DNA of 64,000 nt, taken from contig BJHQ01000004.1 of assembly GCA_014193115.1 (NCBI GenBank), forward strand, positions 290,332 through 354,331. Direction: 5' to 3'. This document shows positions 9,679 to 18,433 of the stretch, in pieces. A program made the translations under genes and the position numbers. Under the pieces are notes generated by a model. That model was not told the DNA's origin and searched no databases. It saw only the letters and a list, made by a program, of their open reading frames with translations. The DNA is from Planctomycetota bacterium (GTDB lineage Bacteria > Planctomycetota > UBA11346). Every line of letters starts with the position of its first letter. Positions within the stretch are counted from its first letter, which is position 1.

Positions 9679-10457
9679 AACTGCGATTCAGCCAGATCAC
9701 CGAGACACCCGGTATCGGCGCGACCCGCGAGCAATTGGCGATGATGGCGACGCGCTACGGATTGGCAGCCCATCATGCCGGCACAGGGCCGATTTTGGAG
9801 GTTGCCTGCGGGACGGGCATCGGTCTTGGCCTGTTGGCAGATGCGGCTGGCAGCGTCATAGGCAGCGACATTGACCCGGACAATGTGCGTATCGCCACCG
9901 ACAATTGGGCCGATGACAAGCGTATCCAGGTTGCTGTGGGTGATGCGGCGAAGTTGACCTTCTCGGATGGCGCGTTCACCGCTGTTGTCTGTTTCGAAGC
10001 GTTGTACTACTTCCCGGATCTTCCGCGATGCATAGCCGAAATGGTGCGCGTCCTGCGGCCCGGCGGGAAGCTCATCCTTTGCACAGTCAATCCGGGCTGG
10101 TCTGGTTTCAACCGAAGTCCTTTTTCCCGCGAATACCCGACGCCAGCCACGCTTTCAACGATGTTAATGTCCTTAGGCTGCCGTGTCGAGGTGCTTGGCG
10201 GCTTCCCTGACCGTCCGCGCGGCTTTGTATCGCGCATGATAGGGATCATCCGCTCAATTGCGGTACGCTTACACCTGATCCCGGGCTCGATGCGCGGCAA
10301 GGAAATGCTGAAAAAGATATTCCTGGGTGGAACGGTTCCGATGCCTACCCGCCTAATTCGTGACACCGCCCCCACTGAACTATTGCTGCCATTGAGTATT
10401 GACACTGCCACCGCCCCGGTAAAAGTATTCTACCTTGTCGCCACGAGGCCCGCATGA
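9675..10457 (+). CDS. Class I SAM-dependent methyltransferase
   Basis: A 260-residue methyltransferase of the UbiE/Methyltransf_11 type. Motif I is ILEVACGTGIGLGLL (about residues 38-52), the acidic residue after beta-2 is GSDIDPDN, and post-motif sequence VVCFEALYYFPDLPRCIAEMVRVLRPGGKLILCT is classical. Length and lack of membrane segments indicate a soluble enzyme, probably acting on a nucleotide sugar or glycan terminus. It overlaps both neighbours by 4 nt. The methyl acceptor is unknown. Confidence 0.8.
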   Translation: MKLRFSQITETPGIGATREQLAMMATRYGLAAHHAGTGPILEVACGTGIGLGLLADAAGSVIGSDIDPDNVRIATDNWADDKRIQVAVGDAAKLTFSDGAFTAVVCFEALYYFPDLPRCIAEMVRVLRPGGKLILCTVNPGWSGFNRSPFSREYPTPATLSTMLMSLGCRVEVLGGFPDRPRGFVSRMIGIIRSIAVRLHLIPGSMRGKEMLKKIFLGGTVPMPTRLIRDTAPTELLLPLSIDTATAPVKVFYLVATRPA

Positions 10458-11566
10458 GTCACAACATCCCCTTCTTCAACTATCCCGCCCTCTTCACCAA
10501 CGAAGAGGAGGAACTGGTCCGCATCTTCCGGGATGTTGGCCGGCGCGGCGCTTTCATCCTGCAGCAGGATCTGGCGGATTTCGAGAGCGAACTGGCCCGG
10601 TATGTCGGTTGCCGCTTCGCCGTTGGCGTGAACAACGCCACCGATGGCCTGCATTTCGCCTTGGTCGCCGGAGGCATCAAGCCGGGCGATGAGGTGATCG
10701 TGTGCAGCCACACCATGCAGGCGACGGCGGCGGCCGTGCACGCGGCCGGAGGCATCCCGGTGCCGGTCGAGGTTGGCCCTGACCGCTGCATCGATCCGGC
10801 TGCCATCGAACCGGCGATCACGCCACGCACCCGGGCGGTGATGCCGACCGACCTAAATGGGCGCACCTGCGACATGGATGCCATCCGCGACATCTGCCAG
10901 CGTCGCGGCCTGCTGTTGTTCGAGGATGCCGCCCAGGCGCTGGGTGCGAAGTATGAGGGCAAGTCGGCCGGCACCTTTGGCATAGCCGCAGCGATCAGCT
11001 TCTACCCGGCCAAGACCCTCGGCTGCCTGGGCGATGGCGGCGCGGTGATCACTGATGATCCCGAGGTGCATCGTGTACTGCTGCAGTTGCGCAGCTTCGG
11101 CATGGATGACAGTGGCGAATGCCAGCGCTGGGCCCTGAACAGCCGCCTTGACAACCTGCAGGCGGCGTTCCTGCGCCATCGCCTGCGGGCCTACGACGGG
11201 GTGGTCGCACGGCGACGTGTCATCGCGGCGCGGTACCATGCGCGCCTTGTCACGCTGCCGCGCGTCGGGCTTCCCCCGGCCCCTGATGCGGATGCCCGCT
11301 GGTTTGACATTTATCAGAACTACGAGATTGAGGCAGATCTGCGCGACGGACTGCAGGCGCATCTCAAGGCCGCCGGCATCGGGACGCTGATCCAGTGGCG
11401 AGGCCGTTCGATCCACGGCCAGCTCAAGCTGGGGTTCACCCAGGACCTGCCGCGTACCGACCGTTTCTTTGCCCGTTGCCTGATGCTGCCGCTGAACATG
11501 ACCATTACAGATGCCGATATCGATATCGTATGCGATGAGATCGAGGCATTCTACCGTGGTCGTTGA
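10454..11566 (+). CDS. DegT/DnrJ/EryC1/StrS aminotransferase
   Basis: PLP-dependent sugar aminotransferase of 370 residues. It shows GVNNATDGLHFAL and GDEVIVCSHTMQAT at the N terminus, LLLFEDAAQALGAKYEGKSAGTFG, and the active-site lysine in SFYPAKTLGCLGDGG, followed by NSRLDNLQAAFL. It is a second member of the family, distinct from the one at the left edge. Immediately downstream are two genes for a split transketolase. The aminotransferase could act on a keto sugar made or extended by that enzyme, but this is inference. Confidence 0.87.
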   Translation: MSHNIPFFNYPALFTNEEEELVRIFRDVGRRGAFILQQDLADFESELARYVGCRFAVGVNNATDGLHFALVAGGIKPGDEVIVCSHTMQATAAAVHAAGGIPVPVEVGPDRCIDPAAIEPAITPRTRAVMPTDLNGRTCDMDAIRDICQRRGLLLFEDAAQALGAKYEGKSAGTFGIAAAISFYPAKTLGCLGDGGAVITDDPEVHRVLLQLRSFGMDDSGECQRWALNSRLDNLQAAFLRHRLRAYDGVVARRRVIAARYHARLVTLPRVGLPPAPDADARWFDIYQNYEIEADLRDGLQAHLKAAGIGTLIQWRGRSIHGQLKLGFTQDLPRTDRFFARCLMLPLNMTITDADIDIVCDEIEAFYRGR

Positions 11567-12389
11567 CCATCCGTCCTGCCTGGGGAAGGATACGCGGCAG
11601 CTTGCCAAGGCGATCCGCCTGCACTGCCTGCGTATGACGTCCACTGGCGGCAGCAGCCATATCGGATCCTGCTTGTCCATTGCCGATATCCTGGCCGTGC
11701 TTTATGGCCGATGCCTGCGGGTCGAACCGTCCCAACCCAAGCACCCGGGGCGCGACCGATTTATCCTCAGCAAGGGTCATGCCGGTGCGGCGGTGTATGC
11801 GACGCTGGCTGAATGTGGCTTTATGCCAACGGCTAAACTCGCAACCCACTACCAGGACGGTAGCGACCTGAGCGGCCATGTCAGCCACAAGGGGATACCG
11901 GGAGTGGAACTGTCGACCGGCAGCCTCGGCCATGGCCTGGGCGTGGCGGCGGGCATGGCCTTGGCGGCACAGCAGTCGGGTCAACCGCATCGCGTCGTCG
12001 CCCTGCTGTCCGACGGCGAGTGCGACGAGGGCTCGAACTGGGAGGCAATCCTGTTCGCCGCCCACCACCGGCTTGACCGCCTTTTGGCGATCGTCGATTA
12101 CAACAAGATCCAAAGCCTGGATGAGGTGGACAAGACGATCCGACTCGAGCCATTCACGGCGAAATGGGAAGCCTTCGGCTGGGAGGTCCGCCGCTGCGAC
12201 GGCCATGATCACGAGGCCATGGCTGCCGCTTTCGCTCCGTCACGCGAACGGCGCCCGGTCGTCGTCATCGCCGATACGATCAAAGGCAAGGGCGTTTCGT
12301 TCATGGAACACCAGGTACTGTGGCACTACCGCACCGCCCGCGGCGAGGAGTTCTCTGCCGCGCTGCTCGAACTTGAGGCGCAGTCATGA
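11556..12389 (+). CDS. Transketolase, N-terminal (thiamine-PP binding) subunit
   Basis: Corresponds to the N-terminal third to half of transketolase. It has SSHIGSCLSIADILAVLYG, RFILSKGHAGAAVYATLAECG, GHGLGVAAGMALA and the thiamine-diphosphate/Mg motif SDGECDEGSNWEAILFAAHH with the later DYNKIQ. The frame is open from 11511 inside the aminotransferase gene. GTG 11556 is chosen because it gives a short overlap, and ATG 11535 is an alternative. The stop overlaps the next gene by 4 nt, so both subunits should be made together. The small size and location in a glycan locus indicate a specialised ketol-transfer step rather than the pentose phosphate pathway. Confidence 0.85.
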   Translation: MVVDHPSCLGKDTRQLAKAIRLHCLRMTSTGGSSHIGSCLSIADILAVLYGRCLRVEPSQPKHPGRDRFILSKGHAGAAVYATLAECGFMPTAKLATHYQDGSDLSGHVSHKGIPGVELSTGSLGHGLGVAAGMALAAQQSGQPHRVVALLSDGECDEGSNWEAILFAAHHRLDRLLAIVDYNKIQSLDEVDKTIRLEPFTAKWEAFGWEVRRCDGHDHEAMAAAFAPSRERRPVVVIADTIKGKGVSFMEHQVLWHYRTARGEEFSAALLELEAQS

Positions 12390-13324
12390 GAGATACCTTC
12401 ATCGCACGGTTGCTGCGGCACGCCCTGGCCGATCCGAGCATCGTGCTAATCACCGGTGATCTTGGGTTCAAAGTATTCGATGAGTTCCGCGCCAAGTGTC
12501 CCGGACAGTTCCTGAATGCGGGTGTGGCCGAGCAGAACATGACCGCGATCGCTGCGGGCATGGCGCTGGAGGGGCGCATTGTCTTCACCTATAGCATCGC
12601 CAATTTTTCGACGCTTCGCTGTCTTGAGCAGATTCGCAACGACGCCTGCTATCACGGGGCGGCTGTCAAGGTGGTGTCGATTGGCGGGGGCTTCAGCTAT
12701 GGGTCGCTGGGCATCAGCCACCACGCCACCGAGGATCTGGCCATCATACGCAGCTTGCCCGACATCACGGTGTTCTCTCCAGGCGATTTGTGGGAGGCGG
12801 CTGAGGCGACCAGCGCGTGCATCGCGACCTCAGGCACCTGCTACCTGCGCCTCGACAAGGCAGCTGGCAAGCCGACGTACCGTGAAGGCGACCTCTTCGT
12901 GCCTGGCCGCATGCGCACCGTACGCGGCGGCACCGACGTCTGCGTGGTCGTGACCGGCGGTATCCTAGAAGAAGCCCAGGCCGCAGCGGATACGCTCGCC
13001 ACCGAAGGCATCTCAGTCCGCATCCTGAGCGCGCACACCATCCGCCCACTTGATGCCGAGGCGGTGGTCGAGGCTGCCCGATCGTGCACGGCGATGCTGA
13101 CGCTGGAGGAGCATACCTTGCACGGCGGACTGGGCGGCGCCGTCGCTGAGGTGCTGCTGGATAACGGCGTCATGCCGCGGCGGTTTCGTCGCCTTGGGCT
13201 GGCCGGGACCTTCTCCAGTATCGTCGGTTCACAGGTCTATCTGCGTCAACGGTATGGCATTGACGCCCGTGCCGTCGCCGAGGCGGTGCGCTCCACACTA
13301 GCGGGGCCAACATGCGCCGTCTGA
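12386..13324 (+). CDS. Transketolase, C-terminal (pyrimidine/transketolase-C) subunit
   Basis: Carries the transketolase pyrimidine-binding and C-terminal domains in 312 residues. It has GDLGFKVFDEF, the catalytic-glutamate motif NAGVAEQNMTAIAAGMAL, SYGSLGISHHATEDLAIIRSLP and the C-terminal ILSAHTIRPLD-VEEHTLHGGLG region (transketolase_C). It works as a heteromer with the preceding subunit. It begins at ATG 12386, overlapping that gene by 4 nt, and its end overlaps the sugar transferase gene by 13 nt. Split transketolases are known in archaea and in several biosynthetic clusters. The donor and acceptor sugars here are unknown. Confidence 0.86.
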   Translation: MRDTFIARLLRHALADPSIVLITGDLGFKVFDEFRAKCPGQFLNAGVAEQNMTAIAAGMALEGRIVFTYSIANFSTLRCLEQIRNDACYHGAAVKVVSIGGGFSYGSLGISHHATEDLAIIRSLPDITVFSPGDLWEAAEATSACIATSGTCYLRLDKAAGKPTYREGDLFVPGRMRTVRGGTDVCVVVTGGILEEAQAAADTLATEGISVRILSAHTIRPLDAEAVVEAARSCTAMLTLEEHTLHGGLGGAVAEVLLDNGVMPRRFRRLGLAGTFSSIVGSQVYLRQRYGIDARAVAEAVRSTLAGPTCAV

Positions 13325-14043
13325 TCGACATCCTTGCTTCCTTCATCGGACTGCTGGTCCTTGCCCCGGTGCTGGCCGTGTTCTGCCTGCTGGTATGGCT
13401 GCAGGATTTCCACGGGCCGTTCTACATTGCACCGCGCGTCGGACGCGATGGACGCAGCTTCCGCATGGTCAAGCTGCGCTCGATGGTGATCGGCGCCGAC
13501 AAGGTTGGCTCCTCCTCCGGCAACGACGACCGTCGCATCACCTGGATCGGTAGGTTGATCCGCAAGTGCAAGCTAGACGAGTTCACTCAGTTATGGAATG
13601 TATTGAGGGGTGACATGAGTCTGGTTGGACCGCGTCCGCAGGTGTCTTGGGCAGTCAAGGAGTACACACTTGTCGAGCAACGCCTGGTCACTGTCCGCCC
13701 GGGTATCACCGATCCGGCAAGTATCGTATTTGCTGATGAGGGCGATATCCTTACTGGTGCTGTCGACGCAGACCTTCTTTATAGCCAAATCATCCGACCT
13801 TGGAAAAACCGCATGGCGTTGCTGTATGTAGAGCATGGAGGTGTTGGTAGTTATCTGTGGCTGATTATAGCCACATTTATTTCCGCAGTTTCACGACGCA
13901 CAGCCCTTGACATGGTACATCATCAGTTGAAACGATGGGGGGCGGACAAGACTGTATTAGAAGTGGCGCGTCGTCACGGTCCCCCTCCAGCCGCACCACC
14001 GCCAGGCGCGGTTGATGTGATTGGCTCTATAAATAGGACGTAG
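13312..14043 (+). CDS. Initiating phosphoglycosyltransferase (bacterial sugar transferase, PglC/WcaJ-C type)
   Basis: Monotopic phosphoglycosyltransferase that moves a sugar-1-phosphate onto undecaprenyl phosphate to start the repeat unit. At 243 residues it is the short PglC-like form without the WbaP/WcaJ N-terminal membrane region. It has one re-entrant hydrophobic segment at residues 5-28, then VKLRSMV, the LDEFTQLWNVLRGDMSLVGPRPQ motif with the catalytic Asp-Glu pair expected near the middle, and VRPGITDPASI. The C-terminal about 40 residues are an unusual extension ending in a Pro-rich stretch. Probable substrate is the product of the dehydratase encoded next. Confidence 0.86.
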   Translation: MRRLIDILASFIGLLVLAPVLAVFCLLVWLQDFHGPFYIAPRVGRDGRSFRMVKLRSMVIGADKVGSSSGNDDRRITWIGRLIRKCKLDEFTQLWNVLRGDMSLVGPRPQVSWAVKEYTLVEQRLVTVRPGITDPASIVFADEGDILTGAVDADLLYSQIIRPWKNRMALLYVEHGGVGSYLWLIIATFISAVSRRTALDMVHHQLKRWGADKTVLEVARRHGPPPAAPPPGAVDVIGSINRT

Positions 14044-14254
14044 ATAATTTGAATCATATTGATCATGAAACTTCAAGCCGGATGCCTTGTTGGATGTGCG
14101 CCTTTAAGGCGACCCATGATTATCAAACGAACAATAGTTATCGATTTTAACAGAATTGCGTCACGAATTAATACGATTTAATGATAAAAACGATTCGAAT
14201 GATTAAAGTAAATACAATTGCGGAAGCAGGACTTCAGTTTGTAATGACATCAAT
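14044..14254. other. AT-rich intergenic region, possible promoter
   Basis: These 211 bases separate the sugar transferase from the dehydratase gene in an otherwise tightly packed locus. They are strikingly AT-rich, with runs such as AATTAATACGATTTAATG around 14165-14183. No ORF with protein-like character is seen. The gap is a plausible place for a promoter driving 14255 onward, but I cannot point to a convincing -35/-10 pair. Confidence 0.35.
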
Positions 14255-16210
14255 ATGAATAAAAGTCCAACAACTGCTGTCATGCTCTCCGCGAAAATGA
14301 GCACTGATTTTGACACACTCCGGGCGCATGATCGGAAGTCGGCATCTTCGGTGATACTCATTCGTTTCTTACAGGCGACTTGGCTGGTCGTCGATCTTAT
14401 TTGTTTTGCTATGACGTTCATTTTTGTCATGTGGATGCTTGAACTGCCTATTTCGGAGATGATGTATGTTCCTTTGTCTCTTTGTGTTCTGGTCAGGCTA
14501 GCAGTTTTCATAAATATCGGCATGTATCGGTCGGTTTTGCGGTATAGTGGAATTCATACTCTGACCATAACGTGTGTGGGCATAGGTGTGGGCAGTGTAG
14601 TGGCCATTGGAGCTGAAAAAATCATTGGAAATATAAATAGAGTGCCGTCGTTGGGCAATGTATTTTATGTCTTCGAGGCCCTTTCGGCGATCGCTCTTTG
14701 CGGAGGAACGAGACTGTTTGGTCGCATGGTGCTCGAATCGTGTTGGCGGCGTGACGGAACTCGCGCAATCATTTATGGAGCAGGAGATCTGGGTGAACTG
14801 ACCTTACGGACGCTTCGACGTTTACCGGGTTGGCATCCGATTGGATTCATGGATGATGATCCAAAGAAATCCGGCTTGATGATCCACGGATTCCCTGTCT
14901 TGGGTACAGTGAGTGATCTCGACAGGATATGCAAAAAGTATAAACCAAAAGCAGTGTTTGTTGCGATATCAAATCTTGATTCGGCTGTTGCGCGTCAGTT
15001 CTGTCGAGATGGTATGCTTCGTGACCTTCGTGTGACGGTTGTTCGCGGAGTCGAATCTGATGGCGCGACGTTGCGGATGCGTGATCTGAAATTTGAAGAT
15101 TTGCTGCCGCGCCTTTCTCGATCTCTCGATGCAGCACCGGTCAAGACCATGCTGAGTGGACGTTCGGTCATGGTGACGGGCGCCGGTGGGACGATCGGGT
15201 CTGAACTCTGTCGTCAGATCGCTTCCATGCAGCCATCGCTATTGGTTGTTTTGGATCACAGCGAATTCAATCTCTACCAAATCGAACAATGCCTTCGCGA
15301 TCAATTTCCTGATCTTGCGCTCATCCCGATTCTTGATGATTTGCAACATCGTGAGACCTTGGATCGATATTTGGGGCTGCATCGTCCACAGGTGGTTTTC
15401 CACGCTGCCGCCTATAAGCATGTTCCATTGGTGGAGGCAAATCCTTATCGTGGCGCAGAAAATAACATTGGCGGATTCGCAAATCTTTTGCAAGCCTGTG
15501 ACGATGCTGCCGTTGAACGCCTGGTCCTGATTTCGACGGATAAGGCTGTTCGGCCAACCAACATCATGGGGGCTACTAAACGAGTTTGCGAGCTCTTGCT
15601 TCAGAATACACCGGTGACCACAACGCGATTGTGCGCCGTGAGATTCGGCAATGTGCTGGGTTCTTCGGGTAGTGTCGTGCCCAGATTCCTTGAACAGATT
15701 TCAGCTGGCGGACCTGTTACCGTCACCCATCCCGACATCACTCGCTATTTCATGTTGGTGCCAGAGGCCGTTTCGCTGGTGCTGCAGGCCGGCGCAATGG
15801 CGAGTCACGGTGAAATATTCATTCTTGATATGGGCGAGCCCGTTAGAATCGCTGATCTTGCCCGACAATTGATCTACATGGCGGGAAAGCGCCCAGGAGT
15901 TGATATAGAGATTAAGTATTCCGGTCTTCGTCCTGGCGAAAAATTATATGAGGAACTGCTTATGGATGAAAGTGAACGAGGCACTCCAATCCAGAGTATC
16001 ACCGTTTCGCGTCCTACATTGGTGAACTGGCCGACGCTCCGAGATGACTGCCAGCGGCTTCTCGATGCCTGCACCGCGTGCGATCAGGGAAAGTTTGCGA
16101 CAGCCCTGCGTGCCGTCGTTCCCGAATGGACCCCCAATCCGGACATGGCCGCGGCTCTTGATCGTGAAAGGAATCGGGCATCAGGTCGATTCAAGGAAGT
16201 TCATCACTGA
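14255..16210 (+). CDS. Membrane-bound nucleotide-sugar dehydratase (WbpM/CapD/FlaA1 family)
   Basis: A 651-residue protein with four N-terminal membrane segments (about residues 30-155), a first Rossmann-like domain (IIYGAGDLGELTLR), and a C-terminal SDR domain with MVTGAGGTIGSELCRQI for NAD(P). The catalytic region reads LISTDKAVRPTNIMGATKR: a Met replaces the usual Tyr of the SDR Tyr-Lys pair, as in WbpM, the UDP-GlcNAc 4,6-dehydratase. Product would be UDP-4-keto-6-deoxy-GlcNAc for QuiNAc, FucNAc or bacillosamine-type sugars. ATG 14255 is used, with in-frame alternatives at 14282 and 14297. Confidence 0.9.
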   Translation: MNKSPTTAVMLSAKMSTDFDTLRAHDRKSASSVILIRFLQATWLVVDLICFAMTFIFVMWMLELPISEMMYVPLSLCVLVRLAVFINIGMYRSVLRYSGIHTLTITCVGIGVGSVVAIGAEKIIGNINRVPSLGNVFYVFEALSAIALCGGTRLFGRMVLESCWRRDGTRAIIYGAGDLGELTLRTLRRLPGWHPIGFMDDDPKKSGLMIHGFPVLGTVSDLDRICKKYKPKAVFVAISNLDSAVARQFCRDGMLRDLRVTVVRGVESDGATLRMRDLKFEDLLPRLSRSLDAAPVKTMLSGRSVMVTGAGGTIGSELCRQIASMQPSLLVVLDHSEFNLYQIEQCLRDQFPDLALIPILDDLQHRETLDRYLGLHRPQVVFHAAAYKHVPLVEANPYRGAENNIGGFANLLQACDDAAVERLVLISTDKAVRPTNIMGATKRVCELLLQNTPVTTTRLCAVRFGNVLGSSGSVVPRFLEQISAGGPVTVTHPDITRYFMLVPEAVSLVLQAGAMASHGEIFILDMGEPVRIADLARQLIYMAGKRPGVDIEIKYSGLRPGEKLYEELLMDESERGTPIQSITVSRPTLVNWPTLRDDCQRLLDACTACDQGKFATALRAVVPEWTPNPDMAAALDRERNRASGRFKEVHH

Positions 16211-17331
16211 GCACTGCGCGATCTCGTTCCATTCTGATTGATTGCCTACCTTTGCGGGGTCAGCTAACAGGAGTTGGTCGGTATACGTGGGAAGTAGCGA
16301 GCCGGCTGCCGGGACGTATGCCTGGATGGTCTTTTGATTATTGGTATGGCTGGAAGAGTAGGCAGCTGATCAACAAGCCATTCCCGGAAATGCGTGCATT
16401 AGGGAAAATTCCTCTGGTGAGGGGGCTGGCAAGGCGTTTAGCGCGAGCGATGAATGCTGTGCGTCCTAGGTCGGACACTGACCTGCTTTTTGCAACAAAT
16501 CATGTCATTGAGCCGGAATTGCATGCTCGTCGATCTGTTTTGACGATTCACGACTTGTCGGTGTATGAGCATCCGGAATGGCATCCCGCGGAGCGAATTG
16601 CATGGTTTACCCGTTACGGGATTCCTGCAATTGCCTCGGCTGATCGTATCGTTACGGTTTCTCAGACTGTGGCACGGGCTGTGATGGATAAATTTCATGT
16701 CCCACGAACCCGAGTGGTTGCGATTCCGCTAGGTGTCGATCGGGATCGGTTTTCCCCAAGACCTTCGCTTTCGCTGATGAGGCAATTCGGCATTGACAGG
16801 CCATTCGTATTGTCTATCGGCACCTTGGAACCTCGGAAGAATCTTGGTGTCCTATTGGATGCTTGGATTTTGTTGCCGGAAGCAGTGCGGAAGTCGCATA
16901 GTTTGGTGTTGGCGGGTGGAGATGGTTGGAATAATGTAGATTTGCGGGCTCGTTGCGAATCAACCCAAGGGGTTCGCTGGTTGGGGTACATTGACCATGA
17001 AGCGATGGTCGCCCTCATGTCTGGTTGTTCCGCTTTCGTCTATCCCTCCCGCTATGAGGGTTTTGGACTGCCGCCGTTGGAGGCAATGGCATGTGGTGCA
17101 CCGGTCATTGTATTTGATTATCCACCTATGCCTGAGATCAGCGGCCCAGGTGCCTTGGTGGTTCCCGGCTCCGGGGGTGCCGAGGCCTTATCCGCAGGTC
17201 TGGTGTCATTATTGAACGATTCCGAAATGTCTGGCGCGCTTCGTCGTCGTGGCGTGGCACATGCTGCCCTGTATTCCTGGGAATCGACTGCTGACGCTAC
17301 GGCGAAGGTCCTGAAAGAAGCTGGAGGCTGA
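16207..17331 (+). CDS. Glycosyltransferase, GT4 family, with a probable CTG start
   Basis: GT-B glycosyltransferase. The conserved N terminus reads RSILIDCLPLRGQLTGVGRYTWEV, and the C-terminal domain has VLSIGTLEPRKNLGVLLDAW and SRYEGFGLPPLEAMACGAPVI, all typical of GT4. The first standard start codon in frame is TTG 16252, which would cut off the conserved first beta strand. No ATG, GTG or TTG occurs upstream before the in-frame stop at 16165. CTG 16207 overlaps the upstream stop as CTGA and has AAGGAAG 7 nt upstream, so it is the best start. Function: addition of one sugar to the repeat unit. Confidence 0.82.
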   Translation: MSTARSRSILIDCLPLRGQLTGVGRYTWEVASRLPGRMPGWSFDYWYGWKSRQLINKPFPEMRALGKIPLVRGLARRLARAMNAVRPRSDTDLLFATNHVIEPELHARRSVLTIHDLSVYEHPEWHPAERIAWFTRYGIPAIASADRIVTVSQTVARAVMDKFHVPRTRVVAIPLGVDRDRFSPRPSLSLMRQFGIDRPFVLSIGTLEPRKNLGVLLDAWILLPEAVRKSHSLVLAGGDGWNNVDLRARCESTQGVRWLGYIDHEAMVALMSGCSAFVYPSRYEGFGLPPLEAMACGAPVIVFDYPPMPEISGPGALVVPGSGGAEALSAGLVSLLNDSEMSGALRRRGVAHAALYSWESTADATAKVLKEAGG

Positions 17332-17354
17332 CCAATGCCAGGTGGGTTGATTTC

Positions 17355-18410
17355 ATGATTCTTACCGCGGTGGCGCCAATCAGGGTAGCGGATGTCGGTG
17401 GGTGGACCGATACCTGGTTCGCTGGACATGGCAGGGTGTGCAATCTGGCCGTCTATCCATATGTTGAGGTCCAGGTTGCTTGTTTGCCACGGGCGATTGA
17501 TTTTCCCCGGGTCCAGGTCCATGCGGAGAACTACGGGTTGCGGTTCTCCATTGAAGATATCGACCGGGCCTATGATAAACTTCCTCTGCTTGAATGTGCT
17601 TTGCGCAGGCTCGGGATTCCTGATCACCTTCGCCTTGAAGTGAGTTTGCATTGTGAGGTTCCGCCAGGGGCGTCGACCGGAACGAGTGCTGCGGTGTCGG
17701 TTGCCATCATTGCGGCTTTGGATCAGTTGAATCCCGGTCGCCGTACGCCATATGAGATCGCCCGCTTGGCACATCAAATTGAAGCGGAGGACCTTGGTCT
17801 GCAAAGCGGAGTTCAAGACCAGCTATGCGCCGCATATGGCGGTATCAACCTGATTGAAATCACCGCTTTTCCCAACGCCTCCGTATCTCCAGTCCCTGTT
17901 CCCAACAGCATCTGGTGGGAATTAGAACGTCGCCTGGCCTTGGTGTATGTTGGCAAGCCTCATCAATCCTCAAAGGTACATCAGGAAGTTATTCGACATA
18001 TGGGTGATGGAGCTTCGAGTAATTCGCGATTGGAGCGGCTTCGAGGTCTAGCTCTGAAGGCGAAGGATGCGCTGGCTCTAGGAGATTGGTCGATGCTTGG
18101 TGAGGTCTGGAACGAAAATACCCAAGTGCAGCGTGAGCTGCATCCGGCCCTGGTATGTTCTGATTTCGAAAAGGTCATTTCCATCGCCAACGACCATGGC
18201 TGCTTGGGCGCGAAGGTAAATGGAGCTGGCGGTGACGGCGGATCGGTGACTGTGCTGTGTGCCGGCCGGTCCGATGCTAAGCGCGCCATGCTTCGCAATA
18301 TGGTTCAAGCAGGATACTGTCCCATTCCGATTTACCTTGCGCGTCAAGGCTTGCGGGTATGGAGTGACCATGGTAGATCCCACCCCGGTTCGGCCCTGGA
18401 CAGGCTCTAG
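17355..18410 (+). CDS. GHMP-family sugar kinase
   Basis: A 351-residue GHMP kinase. The N terminus APIRVADVGGWTDTW is the family opening seen in heptose-7-phosphate and related sugar kinases. The ATP-binding motif is VPPGASTGTSAAVSVAIIAAL and the C-terminal glycine motif is VNGAGGDGGSVTVL. It would phosphorylate a free sugar at C1 or a sugar phosphate, feeding nucleotide-sugar synthesis. No matching nucleotidyltransferase is visible in the window. It lies 23 nt after the glycosyltransferase. Exact sugar is unknown; the HddA/fucokinase-like subgroup is the closest I recognise. Confidence 0.82.
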   Translation: MILTAVAPIRVADVGGWTDTWFAGHGRVCNLAVYPYVEVQVACLPRAIDFPRVQVHAENYGLRFSIEDIDRAYDKLPLLECALRRLGIPDHLRLEVSLHCEVPPGASTGTSAAVSVAIIAALDQLNPGRRTPYEIARLAHQIEAEDLGLQSGVQDQLCAAYGGINLIEITAFPNASVSPVPVPNSIWWELERRLALVYVGKPHQSSKVHQEVIRHMGDGASSNSRLERLRGLALKAKDALALGDWSMLGEVWNENTQVQRELHPALVCSDFEKVISIANDHGCLGAKVNGAGGDGGSVTVLCAGRSDAKRAMLRNMVQAGYCPIPIYLARQGLRVWSDHGRSHPGSALDRL

Positions 18411-18433
18411 ACTGGTTTCACCATCGTCGCCCT

